A stretch of DNA of 64,000 bases from Batkoa obscura (lineage: Eukaryota; Entomophthoromycota; Entomophthoromycetes; Entomophthorales; Batkoaceae): the NCBI GenBank assembly GCA_030770535.1, contig JASVEC010000008.1, forward strand, positions 1,302,001 to 1,366,000. Direction: 5' to 3'. This document shows positions 10,962 to 21,625 of this stretch, piece by piece. The position numbers and the translations under genes were made by a program. The notes beneath the pieces are model-generated. The model was not told where the DNA came from, searched no databases, and saw only the letters and a list, made by a program, of their open reading frames with translations. Numbering within the stretch: the stretch's first letter is position 1; each line of letters begins with the position of its first letter.

Positions 10962-11069
10962 ATATGGGGAAGTATTTTTGTGTTTAAGGATTTTACTAAC
11001 AATCTTTCCACTCAAATAGCGCTTAAAAAAATGGAAAAAGTAATGAAACCAGAAAAAACACCCCCATAT
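10962..11069 (+). mobile_element. MITE copy 1 (~105-bp family with TATGGGGA ends)
   Basis: Left end ATATGGGGA, right end CCCCCATAT, with the family core ACTCAAATAGCGCTTA in the middle. I call this orientation plus. The ends are inverted repeats of about 20 bp. A TA flanks the TGGGGA..TCCCCA element on both sides, as expected for a TA-targeting (Tc1/mariner-like) non-autonomous element. No transposase is present in the window. Confidence 0.85.
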
Positions 11070-11392
11070 AGATACTTTTTTCAGCAATTTCTCTTGTTTT
11101 CAGTAAAGAGCTTGAGCTAAAAAACTTTTTGATTGAAATGACATTTAAGGTGCTTTGATATAGAAAGGAAAATTATAAACCAAATATAGAAATTATAATA
11201 AACATATTTTACAAATACAGTAATGAAATATTGAAAAGTATATAAAAAGCATTTTAGTGTAAGCAGTAAAGAACTAATTCTTTATAAGTTATATAATACT
11301 TTAAAGTTAATTATAAAAGTAATAACTAACTAAGACTGTAAATTTTATTAAAATAAAGACAATAATTTCTAATCTATTATGAATTTTAATAA

Positions 11393-11496
11393 ATGAGGAT
11401 GCTTTTTTTGGTTTCATTACTTTTTCCGTTTTTTAAGCGCTATTTGAGTGGAAAAATTGTTAGTAAAACTCTTAAACACAAAAATATTTCCCCATA
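11393..11496 (-). mobile_element. MITE copy 2
   Basis: Same family in the opposite orientation to copy 1 and about 320 bp away from it. The left end has decayed to ATGAGGATG; the core AAGCGCTATTTGAGTGG is intact. The 31-33 codon frame described in the findings is fully open here. Confidence 0.85.
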
Positions 11497-11835
11497 CACT
11501 AAACAGAAAATATATATCCATAACAAATATTCAAGGTAAAGGATAGCTTTAAATAAATATGGTACATAAGATTGAAAATTGTCTTTAGTTACATATTTAT
11601 AATACAAACTATTATCAAATAAAATATATATTTTTGATTCATTAATCAATCCAAGAACAAATAAAGGTGAATCCAAAATATTACACTATTGTAGAAACTT
11701 TAATACCTTCATTTTGTTGAGACTTCTTTTTATAAATTTTCTTTTGATTTCATTATTAGCCTTTTATGGAACTCCTTTTCATTTAATTCTAAAACCGAAA
11801 TCTAAATCTAAAATTAAAATATTATAATGACAATA

Positions 11836-11942
11836 ATATGAGGATATTTTTTTTGGTTTCATTATTTTTTCCATTTTTTAAGTGCTATTTGAGTGGAAAG
11901 ATTGTTAGTAAAATTCTTAAACAAAAAAATACGTCCCCATAT
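11836..11942 (-). mobile_element. MITE copy 3
   Basis: Ends ATATGAGGAT and GTCCCCATAT, core AAGTGCTATTTGAGTGG. It differs from copy 2 at scattered positions, so the copies are old enough to have diverged. Confidence 0.85.
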
Positions 11943-12473
11943 ATTGCATATTAATGTTCCGTTAATTTGTTATAAATTAATGATGTAAAAATTATCCGAT
12001 TGCTATTAGACTCGCATGTAAATATTATCACTATTTATCATACTGTTAAATATATGCATCTTTTAGTTTTGCATTTAACTTCGGTTTTCACTTAAGGCTT
12101 TACCACTTTCAAAAAATTTAGGGTAGATATTTTTGCATATAAAACTAATTTACAAACATATTAGAACTATGAATCTGGTATTACAATATAGAATTCTTTC
12201 AAAAACCAAAGTTAAATTATATAAGTACTTCGAGAATTAAAAATAGAAAGTTTAATTTTTCAAAGTAAAATCTCCAAGAGAGAAATAAAAGTCAATCTTT
12301 TGCTTTTATTAGCCAATAAAACCCAAGTAGACAACAAAATTCAATACTTTCAATTGAATACAATTTTATGATAATTATAGAACACAAAGCTTATTTATAG
12401 AATTTCCTTCTAATATAAAAGGCTTATTAAAAAAATATGCTTTTAAGTTGATTGAACCTCAAAGTTACTCACT

Positions 12474-14030
12474 ATGGGGCAAAGAACATGTATTCAGCGT
12501 TTTAAATGGTTAATAATAGGTAGTATAGCCTTAGTAGTTGTATTAGCCATCGTTTTAGGGGTCGTTTTTGGTGTTGTAATTCCAAATCAAAACTCTCCTA
12601 CTTCAAGTTCAAATATTGATAGCGGTAAAAATGGAGAAGTCCCAGACTCGGATACCGGTGACAGTGACCCTAAAAAGGGTACTCAAACTAACGCTAAAAT
12701 GAATGTGTTTACAAAACCTGACTTGACCAAAATACCAAATGATTTGGGTGATTTCGATAATGATGCTGTAGCAAACTCATATTCGGTTGCATTAAAAGAT
12801 AAATTTGATTACACTACTAAAAAAGTGAGAGGTGTTAATTTGGGTGGTTGGTTAGTGCCTGAGCCGTTTATCATACCTTCGTTGTACTCCAACCATACTG
12901 TTAAGCCGGTAGAAGACGAATGGACTTTATGTACTGAGTTAGGCAAAGAGAAGTGCCAAAAAGTGTTAGCCAATCATTATAATAAATTTATCACTGAAGA
13001 CGATATTAAGGATATTGCAGATGCAGGCTTAAATCATGTCCGTATTCCAATTGGTCATTGGGTTATTGATGTTGAAGAAGACGAACCATTTGTTTATGGT
13101 GGATGGAAGTATCTATTGAGAAGTATTCAATGGTGTAGGAAATATGGAATAAGAGTAATGCTTGATTTTCATGCAGTTCCTGGATCCCAAAATGGTTGGA
13201 ATCATTCAGGTAGAGCTGGTAAGATTCGTTTCCTTAACCCTGAAGACCCAGATAGTTCGAAGAATGAAGAAAGGTTTTTAAAGGTGCTTAAAGATGTAGT
13301 CACTTATTTCAATAAAAAAGAGTTCCGTAATGTGGTTACAATGATTGGCGTTATCAATGAACCAAATACTTTTGTAACTAATAACGTTAAAGGGATTGCC
13401 GATTTTTATAGAAAAAGTTATAAACTAATAAGAGAAGCTACGGAAGATAATAAGGATTTGATTATATCTTATCATGATGCATTTAAAGGATTACAAACAT
13501 GGCCTAAGGAATTACCTGAACCTACCTATAATAATATTGCGATTGATGCCCATAATTACGTAGCTTTTGATCCAAGCTTTGCAACTGCACCAGAAGCTAA
13601 TGTGATAGCATTCCCTTGCCAAGGATGGAGAGATTCATTTATTGAAAGTAAGGAGCACTTTGCTTTAACTGTATCTGCCGAATTTTCGTTAGCACCGAAC
13701 GATTGTGGTTTGAATTTGAATGGAGTTGGTAATGGAGCTAAATACGATGGTACCTTTTTTGATGCCAAACCTGCTTGTCCAACATGTAAATGTGATAAAT
13801 TTATCAACTACAAAGGGTTCACTGATAACTATAAGAAATTTTTAAAGAGTTTTGTTGAAACACAAATGGATGCTTTTGAAGAAGGTAGTGGTTGGTTCTT
13901 TTGGACATATAGAACTGAAAATGGCGTTAATCCAGGATGGGATTACTCACTTGGCCTTAAGAATGGTTGGGTTCCAAAAGATGCTGGTAAAAGAGAGGTT
14001 TCCTGTGCAATGGTTAAGAGTACCAAATAA
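12474..14030 (+). CDS. GH5 exo-1,3-beta-glucanase, type II membrane form (paralogue 1)
   Basis: Intronless, 518 aa. A short cytosolic head is followed by one transmembrane helix (about residues 12-36), then a low-complexity linker, then the GH5 barrel. Signposts in order: GVNLGGWLVPEPFI, DEWTLC, GLNHVRIPIGHW, VMLDFHAVPGSQNGWNHSGR. GVINEPN carries the acid/base Glu296, and SAEFSLAPNDCG carries the nucleophile Glu403. The end WFFWTYRTENGVNPGWDY is typical of the family. The architecture resembles the membrane-anchored glucan 1,3-beta-glucosidase D group, which trims cell-wall beta-1,3-glucan from the outer face. The nucleophile context is SAEFS, where the other two copies have CGEFS. Two DGAT2-family genes follow on the other strand. 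Confidence 0.92.
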   Translation: MGQRTCIQRFKWLIIGSIALVVVLAIVLGVVFGVVIPNQNSPTSSSNIDSGKNGEVPDSDTGDSDPKKGTQTNAKMNVFTKPDLTKIPNDLGDFDNDAVANSYSVALKDKFDYTTKKVRGVNLGGWLVPEPFIIPSLYSNHTVKPVEDEWTLCTELGKEKCQKVLANHYNKFITEDDIKDIADAGLNHVRIPIGHWVIDVEEDEPFVYGGWKYLLRSIQWCRKYGIRVMLDFHAVPGSQNGWNHSGRAGKIRFLNPEDPDSSKNEERFLKVLKDVVTYFNKKEFRNVVTMIGVINEPNTFVTNNVKGIADFYRKSYKLIREATEDNKDLIISYHDAFKGLQTWPKELPEPTYNNIAIDAHNYVAFDPSFATAPEANVIAFPCQGWRDSFIESKEHFALTVSAEFSLAPNDCGLNLNGVGNGAKYDGTFFDAKPACPTCKCDKFINYKGFTDNYKKFLKSFVETQMDAFEEGSGWFFWTYRTENGVNPGWDYSLGLKNGWVPKDAGKREVSCAMVKSTK

Positions 14031-14336
14031 GTTTAGTATAATTAATAAAGCAAAATTATATTTGAATATTATTATCATATATGTTTTCATTAATTTTATT
14101 ATTTAATACTTGGTTTAGAAAGTTTAAAAAATTTAAAATTCCAAAGAACTTGCAGTATAAAATTGTAATTGAATCAAACAAAAATGATTATTTTAAATAT
14201 TCGTACAGGAACATTTCGAACAACCTAATATTAACTCGATATCGGAAAAATAAAACGACTAATCATAAGCTAACCCACATTGTAGACTTAACCTTAACAA
14301 AAAATCATTTTATATAAGCAAAATTTATTTTATAAC
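14031..14336. other. Short intergenic gap between GH5-1 and the DGAT2 pseudogene
   Basis: About 300 bases between two convergent units. It contains a 78-codon plus-strand frame (14081-14317) of lysine- and asparagine-rich composition that I do not accept as a gene. Confidence 0.4.
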
Positions 14337-15390
14337 TTAAACAATATTCAACTGAGGGATCTCCTCAAACTCTTTAGGGTGGTGATATGTTGCTGCATAT
14401 TTTAAGTACAATTCTTTCAACTTCCCACAGTATAAATTATGTATTAATTTAACTTTTTCTTTACTTTGGTTCAATTCTTCCTCAATAGAAATGGGTTTCC
14501 TAACTAAAATAATAAGTGAGGATAAATAAAAAGTAAAGACTACTCACCAATGACGGTCAATTGCCTTCTTTTAGGCAAATAGCCTTTACTATTATGAACG
14601 AACCCAGAACCATAATACAAAGGAATAGTAATACCAATACATTTCTTGAGCAAATTTCTTAGCTTTTTTAAGACTATTTTATCTTCAAGCTTAATTGGCT
14701 CAGTAAAATAATTTCTCCAAAGTTGATGATGGGCACTAAATACGTACTATAAAATATCGAAATAAACTATTATTTTACCACACATTTATAAGAGCAACTT
14801 ACCTCGTTTCAATAGCCAATTTAACAAACCCGGTCCTATTTTTTAACACTAAATTAAGTTTGGTAGGATCCCCATGTAAGGACTCTTCAGCTCCACTAAT
14901 AGCCAAAATACCAATTACTGCCCTCAGATAAGTTTAAAAAATTCAATAAGGACAATTTCGAGCATGAAATCAAGCCTATCCTATAATAAACCTCTCTTGT
15001 AAAAGGGATACAAAAATTGATATTTAACGTGGTCATCTTTATGTTAAAACCTTTCAAAAATGTTTCCTTTTTAATACAATTTGTAATAAAGGTACAAAAG
15101 GCACTGATGGCTAAGATCCCATGGGGAAGGTAGCTTAGTATATAATTATGACTGGGATCAAACTCTTCTTCGAAGGCTAAATGGTATCAGACTTCTAGGT
15201 CTTGGAAACAGCGAATGCTTTGTCCTCCTCATTTCCATTGCTTATCATAGAGCATTAGAATTCTTGTAGTTGAACTATAACAGATTGAAAGTAAATACAA
15301 AAACAAAGTAATAAAGTGAGTTAATGGAAAGATGGCCTAGGTTGAAGCTTTTATAAAGAAAGTAAACTTGGTGCTAACGGGTAGCCCTTT
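14337..15390 (-). pseudogene. Decayed diacylglycerol acyltransferase 2 (DGAT2) copy
   Basis: The two 3' exons are clear: 14548-14746 and 14337-14503. They encode IGITIPLYYGSGFVHNSKGY and, at the end, KPISIEEE..LKELYLKY. The 5' part (about 14803-15390) is recognisable as YLPHGILAISAF and NINFCIPFTREVYYRIGLIS. The equivalent middle exon is exactly 200 nt in both intact copies but 199 nt here; the missing base falls just after the FGE codons and shifts the frame. The 5' exon has further stops and frame changes, and the HPHG motif has become LPHG. It lies beside an intact DGAT2 on the same strand, so it looks like one half of an old tandem duplication that lost function. Confidence 0.85.
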
Positions 15391-15819
15391 TTCGAGTTTC
15401 ATTTTAGTTTGTTGGTAAAACTAATAATATTGTTCAGTTATTATATATTTATATTGTGTTATTAACACTAAACGATAAAAACCAGTTGCCAGGTTGATTC
15501 AATTAATTATTGCTTAATTTGGTTGGAAGTCATTTAGCGTAATAAAATGTAATGTTGAATTAAATTGTTATGATTGTTGATAAGATTAAATTTTTGTTAG
15601 ATTTTTATTAATCTTTATTAGCAATTATTGGTTGTTAAATAAAAACACCCAATCCATCAAAAGTAATTTTATTGTTTCAATTTAAGTCTAATTTAACATA
15701 AAGCTAATGAATCAAATACGTTAGTTCAGAATAATAAATGCTACTAAAATAAGCAGCATGAAAAAATTACTGTAATGTACTAAATCTTGTCACAATAATT
15801 TAATAAAAAACAATAAATA

Positions 15820-16997
15820 TTAGTATAATTTCAATTCAGGTACAGGCATGTCTTTTTCTGGAGGATATTGCTCTTTGTATTCCTCATAGATTTCCTTTAA
15901 TCCATTTGTATACAACTCATGATAATACTTAATTGTTTCAATTGAAGGTTCATCTTCTTGTTTGACTTTGATAGGTTTACCCACTATTAAAAAATAAAGC
16001 AAATATTAGTTATCAGCATAGTAAAATAGAATATTTTATGATTACCTATGGTAGTACACTGAACTCTCCTTGGCATAAAGCCCCAATTTTCAGTGAATGG
16101 GGTACGCCCTTGAATCAGGGGTAAATAAAATCCGTACGTTGTTTTTAAATATGTTTGAATCCATTTTAATATTTTGTTCTGATTTAACTCATAAATATAA
16201 TATAAATGGTTCTCGCCAAAATTATATACTGGTACTAAATCAGCACTATAAATTATATATTGTTAAATTGTATTATATTACAGTATTATATAGTATAATA
16301 TAAATTACCCATTAATAACAGCCAATTTAATGAATCCATAACGATCATTTAATACAAGATCAGCCTTACCAGGGTTAGAAATCATTGCTTCTTTAGCACC
16401 ACCAACCACAATTAAAACCGATTGTTTCAAGTCGTTTAAAACAAAATTCAAGGATTTTTTATCACAATCAATTAAGCCCATCAACAAGAAGAAATCCCTA
16501 TAAAAAGGCAGGTAAAAGTTAATGGGTAAAGTAGCCACTTTTAAATTTAAGTTTGGAAATAGGTCCATAAAATCGGTCCCGTTAGAAGCAAAGTTACACA
16601 AAGCACCAAGCCCAATTAATCCATGAGGATGATATCCAAAGATATATTTTTTATCAGGATTTAAATCACAGGTTTTGATCAACTTGCTGTTGAAATAGGT
16701 AGCGTAATATTTCCAGTACGCACTAGTTTTACAGTAATAGTTGCTCCTTCCACCCCGCTTTGGGGAGGGATCAAGGAGCATGTATATGGTGTATATAGCT
16801 ACAAAAAGTTTAAAGTAATAATTTAAAAAGAAAAAACAGATATAAAGGAGTGGGAGGGCAGCTATCGACACCGAAACTAAAAAATGAGTTATTTCTTCAA
16901 AGATTAAGTTCCATTGAATAGCTTTAAGGTTAATGTCATTGAAAATGACTATCCAGTTAAATAGGAGTTGTAGAGCTTTATTGGTGGTATTTCGCAT
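15820..16997 (-). CDS. DGA1: Diacylglycerol acyltransferase 2 (DGAT2/DGA1 family), copy A
   Basis: Exons are 16309-16997, 16046-16245 and 15820-15983, with introns of 63 and 62 nt, giving 350 aa. The start is the ATG at 16997; the frame runs further back only to a TTG. Hydrophobic hairpin at about residues 40-75, then KYIFGYHPHGLIGLGA (the HPHG acyltransferase motif), LPINFYLPFYRDFFLLMGLI, and RYGFIKLAVINGADLVPV rebuilt across intron 1. It ends with VGKPIKVKQ and a helical C-terminus. The enzyme makes triacylglycerol from diacylglycerol and acyl-CoA on ER and lipid-droplet membranes; a relative could use another acceptor. Exon 2 (200 nt) and exon 3 (164 nt) match the copy at 35.5 kb exactly in length, showing common descent. 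The region after FGENH is more diverged than in that copy. Confidence 0.9.
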
Positions 16998-18121
16998 CTT
17001 TTTCAATGATAATAAAATAATAAAATAGAATCAAATTCACCCTTTTTTATTTATATATCTTTAGTGCTATCAATTGTATTTTTTATCCCTTAATTCTGAT
17101 CTTAATGCTCTTTAAGATGATGTAAGACTCAAAGGTTATCAAGTAAAATTTATCCCTTGTTCAATTCTTAGTAGTATGTTAAAAGTTTTCCATTTATTAA
17201 GGATGGAAATTAATCTTTTCGTTATTTATAGTTAAAAAGAAATAGACTAAAACTCATAATTATCACCACCTATCATATAATTAAAATGAGCAGCAGTTCA
17301 TGTCTATCACTCTAAAAATATGACTCAAAAAGCACTAGAGTTTATCAAATAAGATAAAAATAAAGAGCTTGTTAAACTTTCAGACTTATTATTTTGTAGT
17401 CATAATCTTTATCAACCGTTATATTGGTCTCTTTATAAATCTTATTTTAAATCCTATTTCCCATATTAAATAAATCTTATCTTAAATCCTATTTCTCATA
17501 TTAAATAAATCTAAGTAAATCCGATCCAAACAGTTGCTACTGCTGAAATTAAAATTTAACATATTTATTTAAAGTTAAATAAACGCAGTCCTCATTTTAA
17601 GCGCCAAACTTGAAACCGTAAAATTTAAATTAAACCATCTAAAATTTTCTTTCTGTTAGCAAGTAGTGAAAAATCATAGTAATAAAAGATAGGGGATGAA
17701 ATATTTTGGTTTTTATTAAAATAACTTTGCATAAATATTCAAATGAAAAGTGGAGTATTACTAATTTTGCATAAAGTGGTAACATTAAAGAAGACATCAA
17801 GCTCAGGCCTTAAATTCAAGTTAAAATTCTTGGTGGTATCTGAATTAAAATGCAATGAAAAAAGTGGCTAAATTTAACCAAATCCCATAAGCTTAGTTCA
17901 AGCCATTGCTCCTCATTGGTTCGATGCCCAAATTAAATAAATTACTCTTAATGTAAACATTTAATTAACCACCGTGCTGGAACTGTAGGTTAAGCTGTTG
18001 CTAAGGAATAACTTATACTTAAAATACCAATGAGAGTGTGTATTGAAGGTATATAAGTTCAAACCAAGCAAATAAATTTTTTAATTTACCTTCTCTACCT
18101 TTTTGTTTCTTAATCCCTTCA
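16998..18121. other. Intergenic between DGAT2 copy A and NDUFA4
   Basis: About 1.1 kb and AT-rich. It includes a perfect-length tandem pair of a 35-bp unit at 17436-17505. I find no gene. Confidence 0.5.
17436..17505. repeat. Two tandem copies of a 35-bp unit
   Basis: Units 17436-17470 and 17471-17505 differ at only two positions, and a third begins (TAAATCT) and stops. This looks like a recent slippage or duplication event in intergenic DNA. Confidence 0.85.
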
Positions 18122-18529
18122 ATGGCTGCTTCTCATCTCGTTAAAAAAACTTTTTTACAAACTTGGTACCGTCTTGAGGTAATAACAAATTGATGATATA
18201 TATTAAACAATACTTAAAATTGAGTTTAGGTTTTACCAATTGTAGTTATCATTGGTGGTGCTTTAGGGGGTGCCGGCTGGTATGTTTCCCGTTTAGCCCG
18301 TGGAGTTGATGTTGTATGGGACAGGTAAACAGTCATAGTAAAGTATAAAATTTTAATTTTAATAAATAATAACAGAAAAAACAATCCTCATCCATGGCAA
18401 AACGTTGACCAAGATACCAATATTAAAATGTTCTCAATTAGCAAAGATTTCCCAAAATCGTAAGCTTTAATTTGTTTATATTAGAAAAGCGATTAACGTT
18501 ATATTAGATACTCAAGAGATCGTTTATAA
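18122..18529 (+). CDS. NDUFA4: NDUFA4/MLRQ-like small respiratory-chain subunit (B12D family)
   Basis: Four tiny exons: 18122-18178, 18230-18324, 18376-18459 and 18508-18529, with introns of 51, 51 and 48 nt. They encode 85 aa. The protein has one transmembrane helix (LPIVVIIGGALGGAGWYVSR, about residues 20-40). The family signature VVWDRKNNPHPW follows, then FSISKDFPKSYSRDRL at the C-terminus. Members sit in the inner mitochondrial membrane; the animal protein was first assigned to complex I and later to cytochrome c oxidase. Its 3' end faces MED21 with only 65 bases between stop codons, so the 3' UTRs probably overlap. Confidence 0.88.
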
Positions 18530-18594
18530 ATGGATTCTTTTATAAATAAATATAATTCCAATTAGTTTTTATTTTTATTTTTTATTTAAATAAT

Positions 18595-19241
18595 TTATGC
18601 AAGTAGATCAGATTCAATAGTATCTAAGGCAGATGTTATGTCATCACTTACTTTTTCTATAAATTGCGAATTAGCTATAAATAGTGGTAATTGGATAACA
18701 ATTACCTAAATCATGGACATAGGTCATTAAATCCTCAAAATCAACCTCGTTCTGTTTTTTTAAATCTACTAATTCATTCTATAAATTAGAATTAGAATTT
18801 GTTTGCATCATTTCTATCTTATTACTTGAACACTGTTTGTTTTAGACTGAGGTAAAGACATTATCAACTCGTCGTTATCTTTAATTCGTCGAATAATGCT
18901 TTTTGCTAACTCTCTTTTAGAATCTAATATACATTAGGTTACCAATTTTTGTTCAGTTTTTACATCTCTTACTTTCTAGCTCCTCTTGATTTATAAAATT
19001 TGCTTAGAAACAAGGTTAAAAGGCATTACATTATATATTTGAAACCAATTTACGATTATTTTGAGTGATTGGTACATCTTCGTTAGTACTCATAAACGGA
19101 GCGGTAGAGCTTAAGTAGTCAATACTGGTGATTAGCATGTAAAGTAGCTTTGTAAAGTTGCTCAGGTTAATTTTAGTGGTAATTGAAACGGATAAAAAAT
19201 ACTTGATCGACTCCATCTTGTAATTGAGAAATACGGTCCAT
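18595..19241 (-). CDS. MED21: MED21 (Srb7), Mediator middle-module subunit
   Basis: Six exons on the minus strand: 19203-19241, 19054-19147, 18973-19002, 18826-18923, 18706-18778 and 18595-18656. Introns are 47-55 nt, and the sum gives 131 aa with an unbroken frame. The start MDRISQLQDGVDQ is the MED21 signature. It is followed by a hydrophobic helix (LLYMLITSIDYL), NFINQEELENSKRELAKSII, DNDELIMSLPQ (equal to the INKLIDSLP block of the family), and a C-terminal coiled coil. MED21 pairs with MED7 and forms the hinge of Mediator, so it is needed for RNA polymerase II transcription. It is divergent from SPF30 (485 bp) and tail-to-tail with NDUFA4. Confidence 0.85.
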
Positions 19242-19726
19242 TTTTGAATGTTAATGAATTAAAAGACAAATTCAGTTTTAGTTTGATTTTAAGTTGAAGT
19301 CAATTTTTTTGCAAAATCAAGCAAGTGAAGTTGGATAAGTTAAAATAAAATTGCTCCAATCCTTCTTTGATTAGTTTTTAATTTAAAGATAAAGATAGCT
19401 TTTAAACAGTCTTGGCTATTTTATAAAATAAACATGAAGGTCTGAACTAGGATAATAAAATATATATAAACTTTTAAAAATTGTGCTATCTAAGTCTTAA
19501 AACAACTACTTTAAAAAATGACAACTATTTATTATCTAATGCATGTGTCTAGCAAAATCTAAATTCCCTTATACTAAATTCTGAGGTTTACCGAACATGA
19601 TGAATAAATCTCAAAAGAGCCAATCAAAATTTAATTTGACATCTCATGAGAATGAGAATCAAGGAAATTTACTGCTTAAAAAATAAAACCCATTTTATTA
19701 CTTTTAACATCAACTAACCACAATCA
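19242..19726. promoter_or_regulatory. Shared divergent promoter region of MED21 and SPF30
   Basis: 485 bases between two start codons that point away from each other. AT-rich; I recognise no specific site. Confidence 0.45.
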
Positions 19727-20386
19727 ATGACGCCAGAAGAGTTAGAATCCTACAATATTCAACTGGAACAAGTAAACTTAGCGATCTCAAAGGACCCAGA
19801 TAACCCAGAGTTAGAAAATTTGAAAAAAGACTTGATTGAGTTAATTTCACTGACTAAAAGTGTATTGGACGCTCAAACCAGTAATGTTAAAAAAACAGAA
19901 AGTAAAAAAACGGTACCAAAGTTTGAGATTGGGGACCATTGTTTAGCTAAATGGGCAGAGGATGGAGAGTTTTATGAAGCAGTGGTATCAGCGAAATCGA
20001 ATGAAAATGGGGAGGTCAAATATTCAGTTATATTTGTAGGTTATAATAATGTGGAGGTATACAGCCCGGAAGATTTGAAGGTATTTGTTCCACAAGCTAA
20101 TAGACCAGAGCCAAGTAATGAAAATGATGAAGAACGTAAGAAAAAAAAGAAAAGAAAGATTGTACCAAAATCAGAGGGCCCATCAAAAATGGAGGTAGAG
20201 CAAAAGAAAAAACAGGATGCTTGGTTAAAGTTCAGCAACAAAAAGAGTATCAAAAATCGGGCGGTAAGTCAGAAATCCATGTTTTCAACAGCGGATAATC
20301 CCAATTCAAAAGTGGGGGTCATCAATAGTGGGAAGCCAATGACGCAGTTTGCGCAAAAAGAAAAACATAAGTTCACAAAAAAATAG
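19727..20386 (+). CDS. SPF30: SPF30/SMNDC1, Tudor-domain splicing factor
   Basis: Intronless, 219 aa, ATG at 19727. An N-terminal helical part is followed by a Tudor domain at about residues 65-120: FEIGDHCLAKWAEDGEFYEA, then YSVIFVGYNNVEVYSPEDL, which is the SMN/SPF30 pattern that binds dimethylarginine on Sm proteins. A lysine-rich nuclear localisation segment (KKKKKRKI) and a DAWLKFSNKK motif follow. The factor is required for joining the U4/U6.U5 tri-snRNP to the pre-spliceosome. Its presence fits an intron-rich genome. Confidence 0.9.
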   Translation: MTPEELESYNIQLEQVNLAISKDPDNPELENLKKDLIELISLTKSVLDAQTSNVKKTESKKTVPKFEIGDHCLAKWAEDGEFYEAVVSAKSNENGEVKYSVIFVGYNNVEVYSPEDLKVFVPQANRPEPSNENDEERKKKKKRKIVPKSEGPSKMEVEQKKKQDAWLKFSNKKSIKNRAVSQKSMFSTADNPNSKVGVINSGKPMTQFAQKEKHKFTKK

Positions 20387-21625
20387 GCTATACCTTGTTA
20401 AAGAGAGTCAAAATAAAAATGGATTAGAGCAGCCTTTTGAATTAAATAATAATGTAAGAACATAGTTATTTCAAATTACCGCTTTTTATATTGATTTTAA
20501 TGAAAATAGTTAAACCTATATTGTTTTAATGATTTCAATCGAAAGCAAAGTTTAGAATTACAATAAAGCATATATCAAATTCAAAGTACTTTATGTTTAC
20601 ATAGTCAATTCCATATTTTTTGATTATAAAGTTCAATGTAAGTTCATTTTATTAGCATCATCTTCTAATAAGTTATAAACACGATAAAGCACAAACTAAC
20701 ATAGATAGCTAAAAACTATATTTATTTTTAACATGCCATTTGGTTTCCTTTTGTAATAAAGATATAGTAAACTATAATATTATAATAGGTCAAAAGCTAT
20801 GATTTAAAATGCCTTGATAATCAAGAAAATTTAATAAAGCTTTAAATTAAGTTCATTATAATCTTAATGTTTTTTGTAACATAAATTAAAAAATACTATC
20901 TAAATATGATCTTTTAAACTGTTGGCAGCGATAGCTTTAACTCAAATTCACTCAGTTTAATTTAGCTGCTATTCTTGAAAGTAAATTTCAATACGAAATA
21001 TTTTGATACTCCAAATACATTTGATTGGAGTTAAATCCTTAATTTTTTAATGCCCACCTACTTTAACAAAAACAAAACTAGTAAATAACATTACATGGAA
21101 ATACCTTAAAGTACAAATAAGGACTAAAAATTAGGCTTCAGATTGATTATAATAGCTCAAAGTGGCTTCAATTTCAATACTGACCTTCATGTATTAAGAA
21201 TCATGTTTTCCCGGAAGGGTAAAACTTATTGACTTTAAGTAATAAACTATTACTAGCTTTTTTAACAATGTTTATAGCCAATTTTATTGGATAAATTTTT
21301 TAGAACAAGCCCCAAAAGTGCTATACCAATTAGAAGCTGTGGTTAACAAAAATTAAAGAAGATCGGGAAAGCATCTCCAGCCAATCATAAATTCGGATTG
21401 AATTTAAAAAAATCAAAAATTACCAAACTCAAAGGGACTTATACAATTGCGTAACTAAATTAGCTCTTATTTTATTTTAAAAAAGAGAGTTTAGAAAATA
21501 GAATAGGTTCTAAAGGACTACAATTATAATTCATTATAATCAATTTATTTTAGAAATTTAAAGTAAGCACAAAAAACATTTTAGAAATTTTATTTTCGAA
21601 CAAATTCCTAATCAAGTGTGGTAGA
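20387..21625. other. Intergenic between SPF30 and CLU1
   Basis: About 1.2 kb, AT-rich, without a supportable gene, repeat or RNA. Confidence 0.4.

Larger units (their letters stand above)
9932..12473. other. Long AT-rich intergenic region with three MITE copies
   Basis: About 2.5 kb with no gene that I can support. It holds an ATTTT-type microsatellite at 10544-10602 and three copies of the ~105-bp MITE (10962, 11393 and 11836). A 78-codon minus-strand frame at 11440-11676 runs into the second MITE and is not gene-like. Confidence 0.6.

Noticed and set aside
11440-11676. 78-codon minus-strand frame
   Set aside because: Half of it is antisense MITE copy 2 and the remainder is low-complexity AT-rich sequence.
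14081-14317. 78-codon plus-strand frame after GH5-1
   Set aside because: Composition is that of AT-rich non-coding DNA, there is no motif, and it ends at the decayed DGAT2 copy.
16097-16303. 68-codon plus-strand frame
   Set aside because: Antisense to exon 2 of DGAT2 copy A, which is needed for that gene's frame.
19031-19216. 61-codon minus-strand frame taken alone
   Set aside because: It mixes MED21 intron 1 and exon 2; the spliced MED21 model explains it better.
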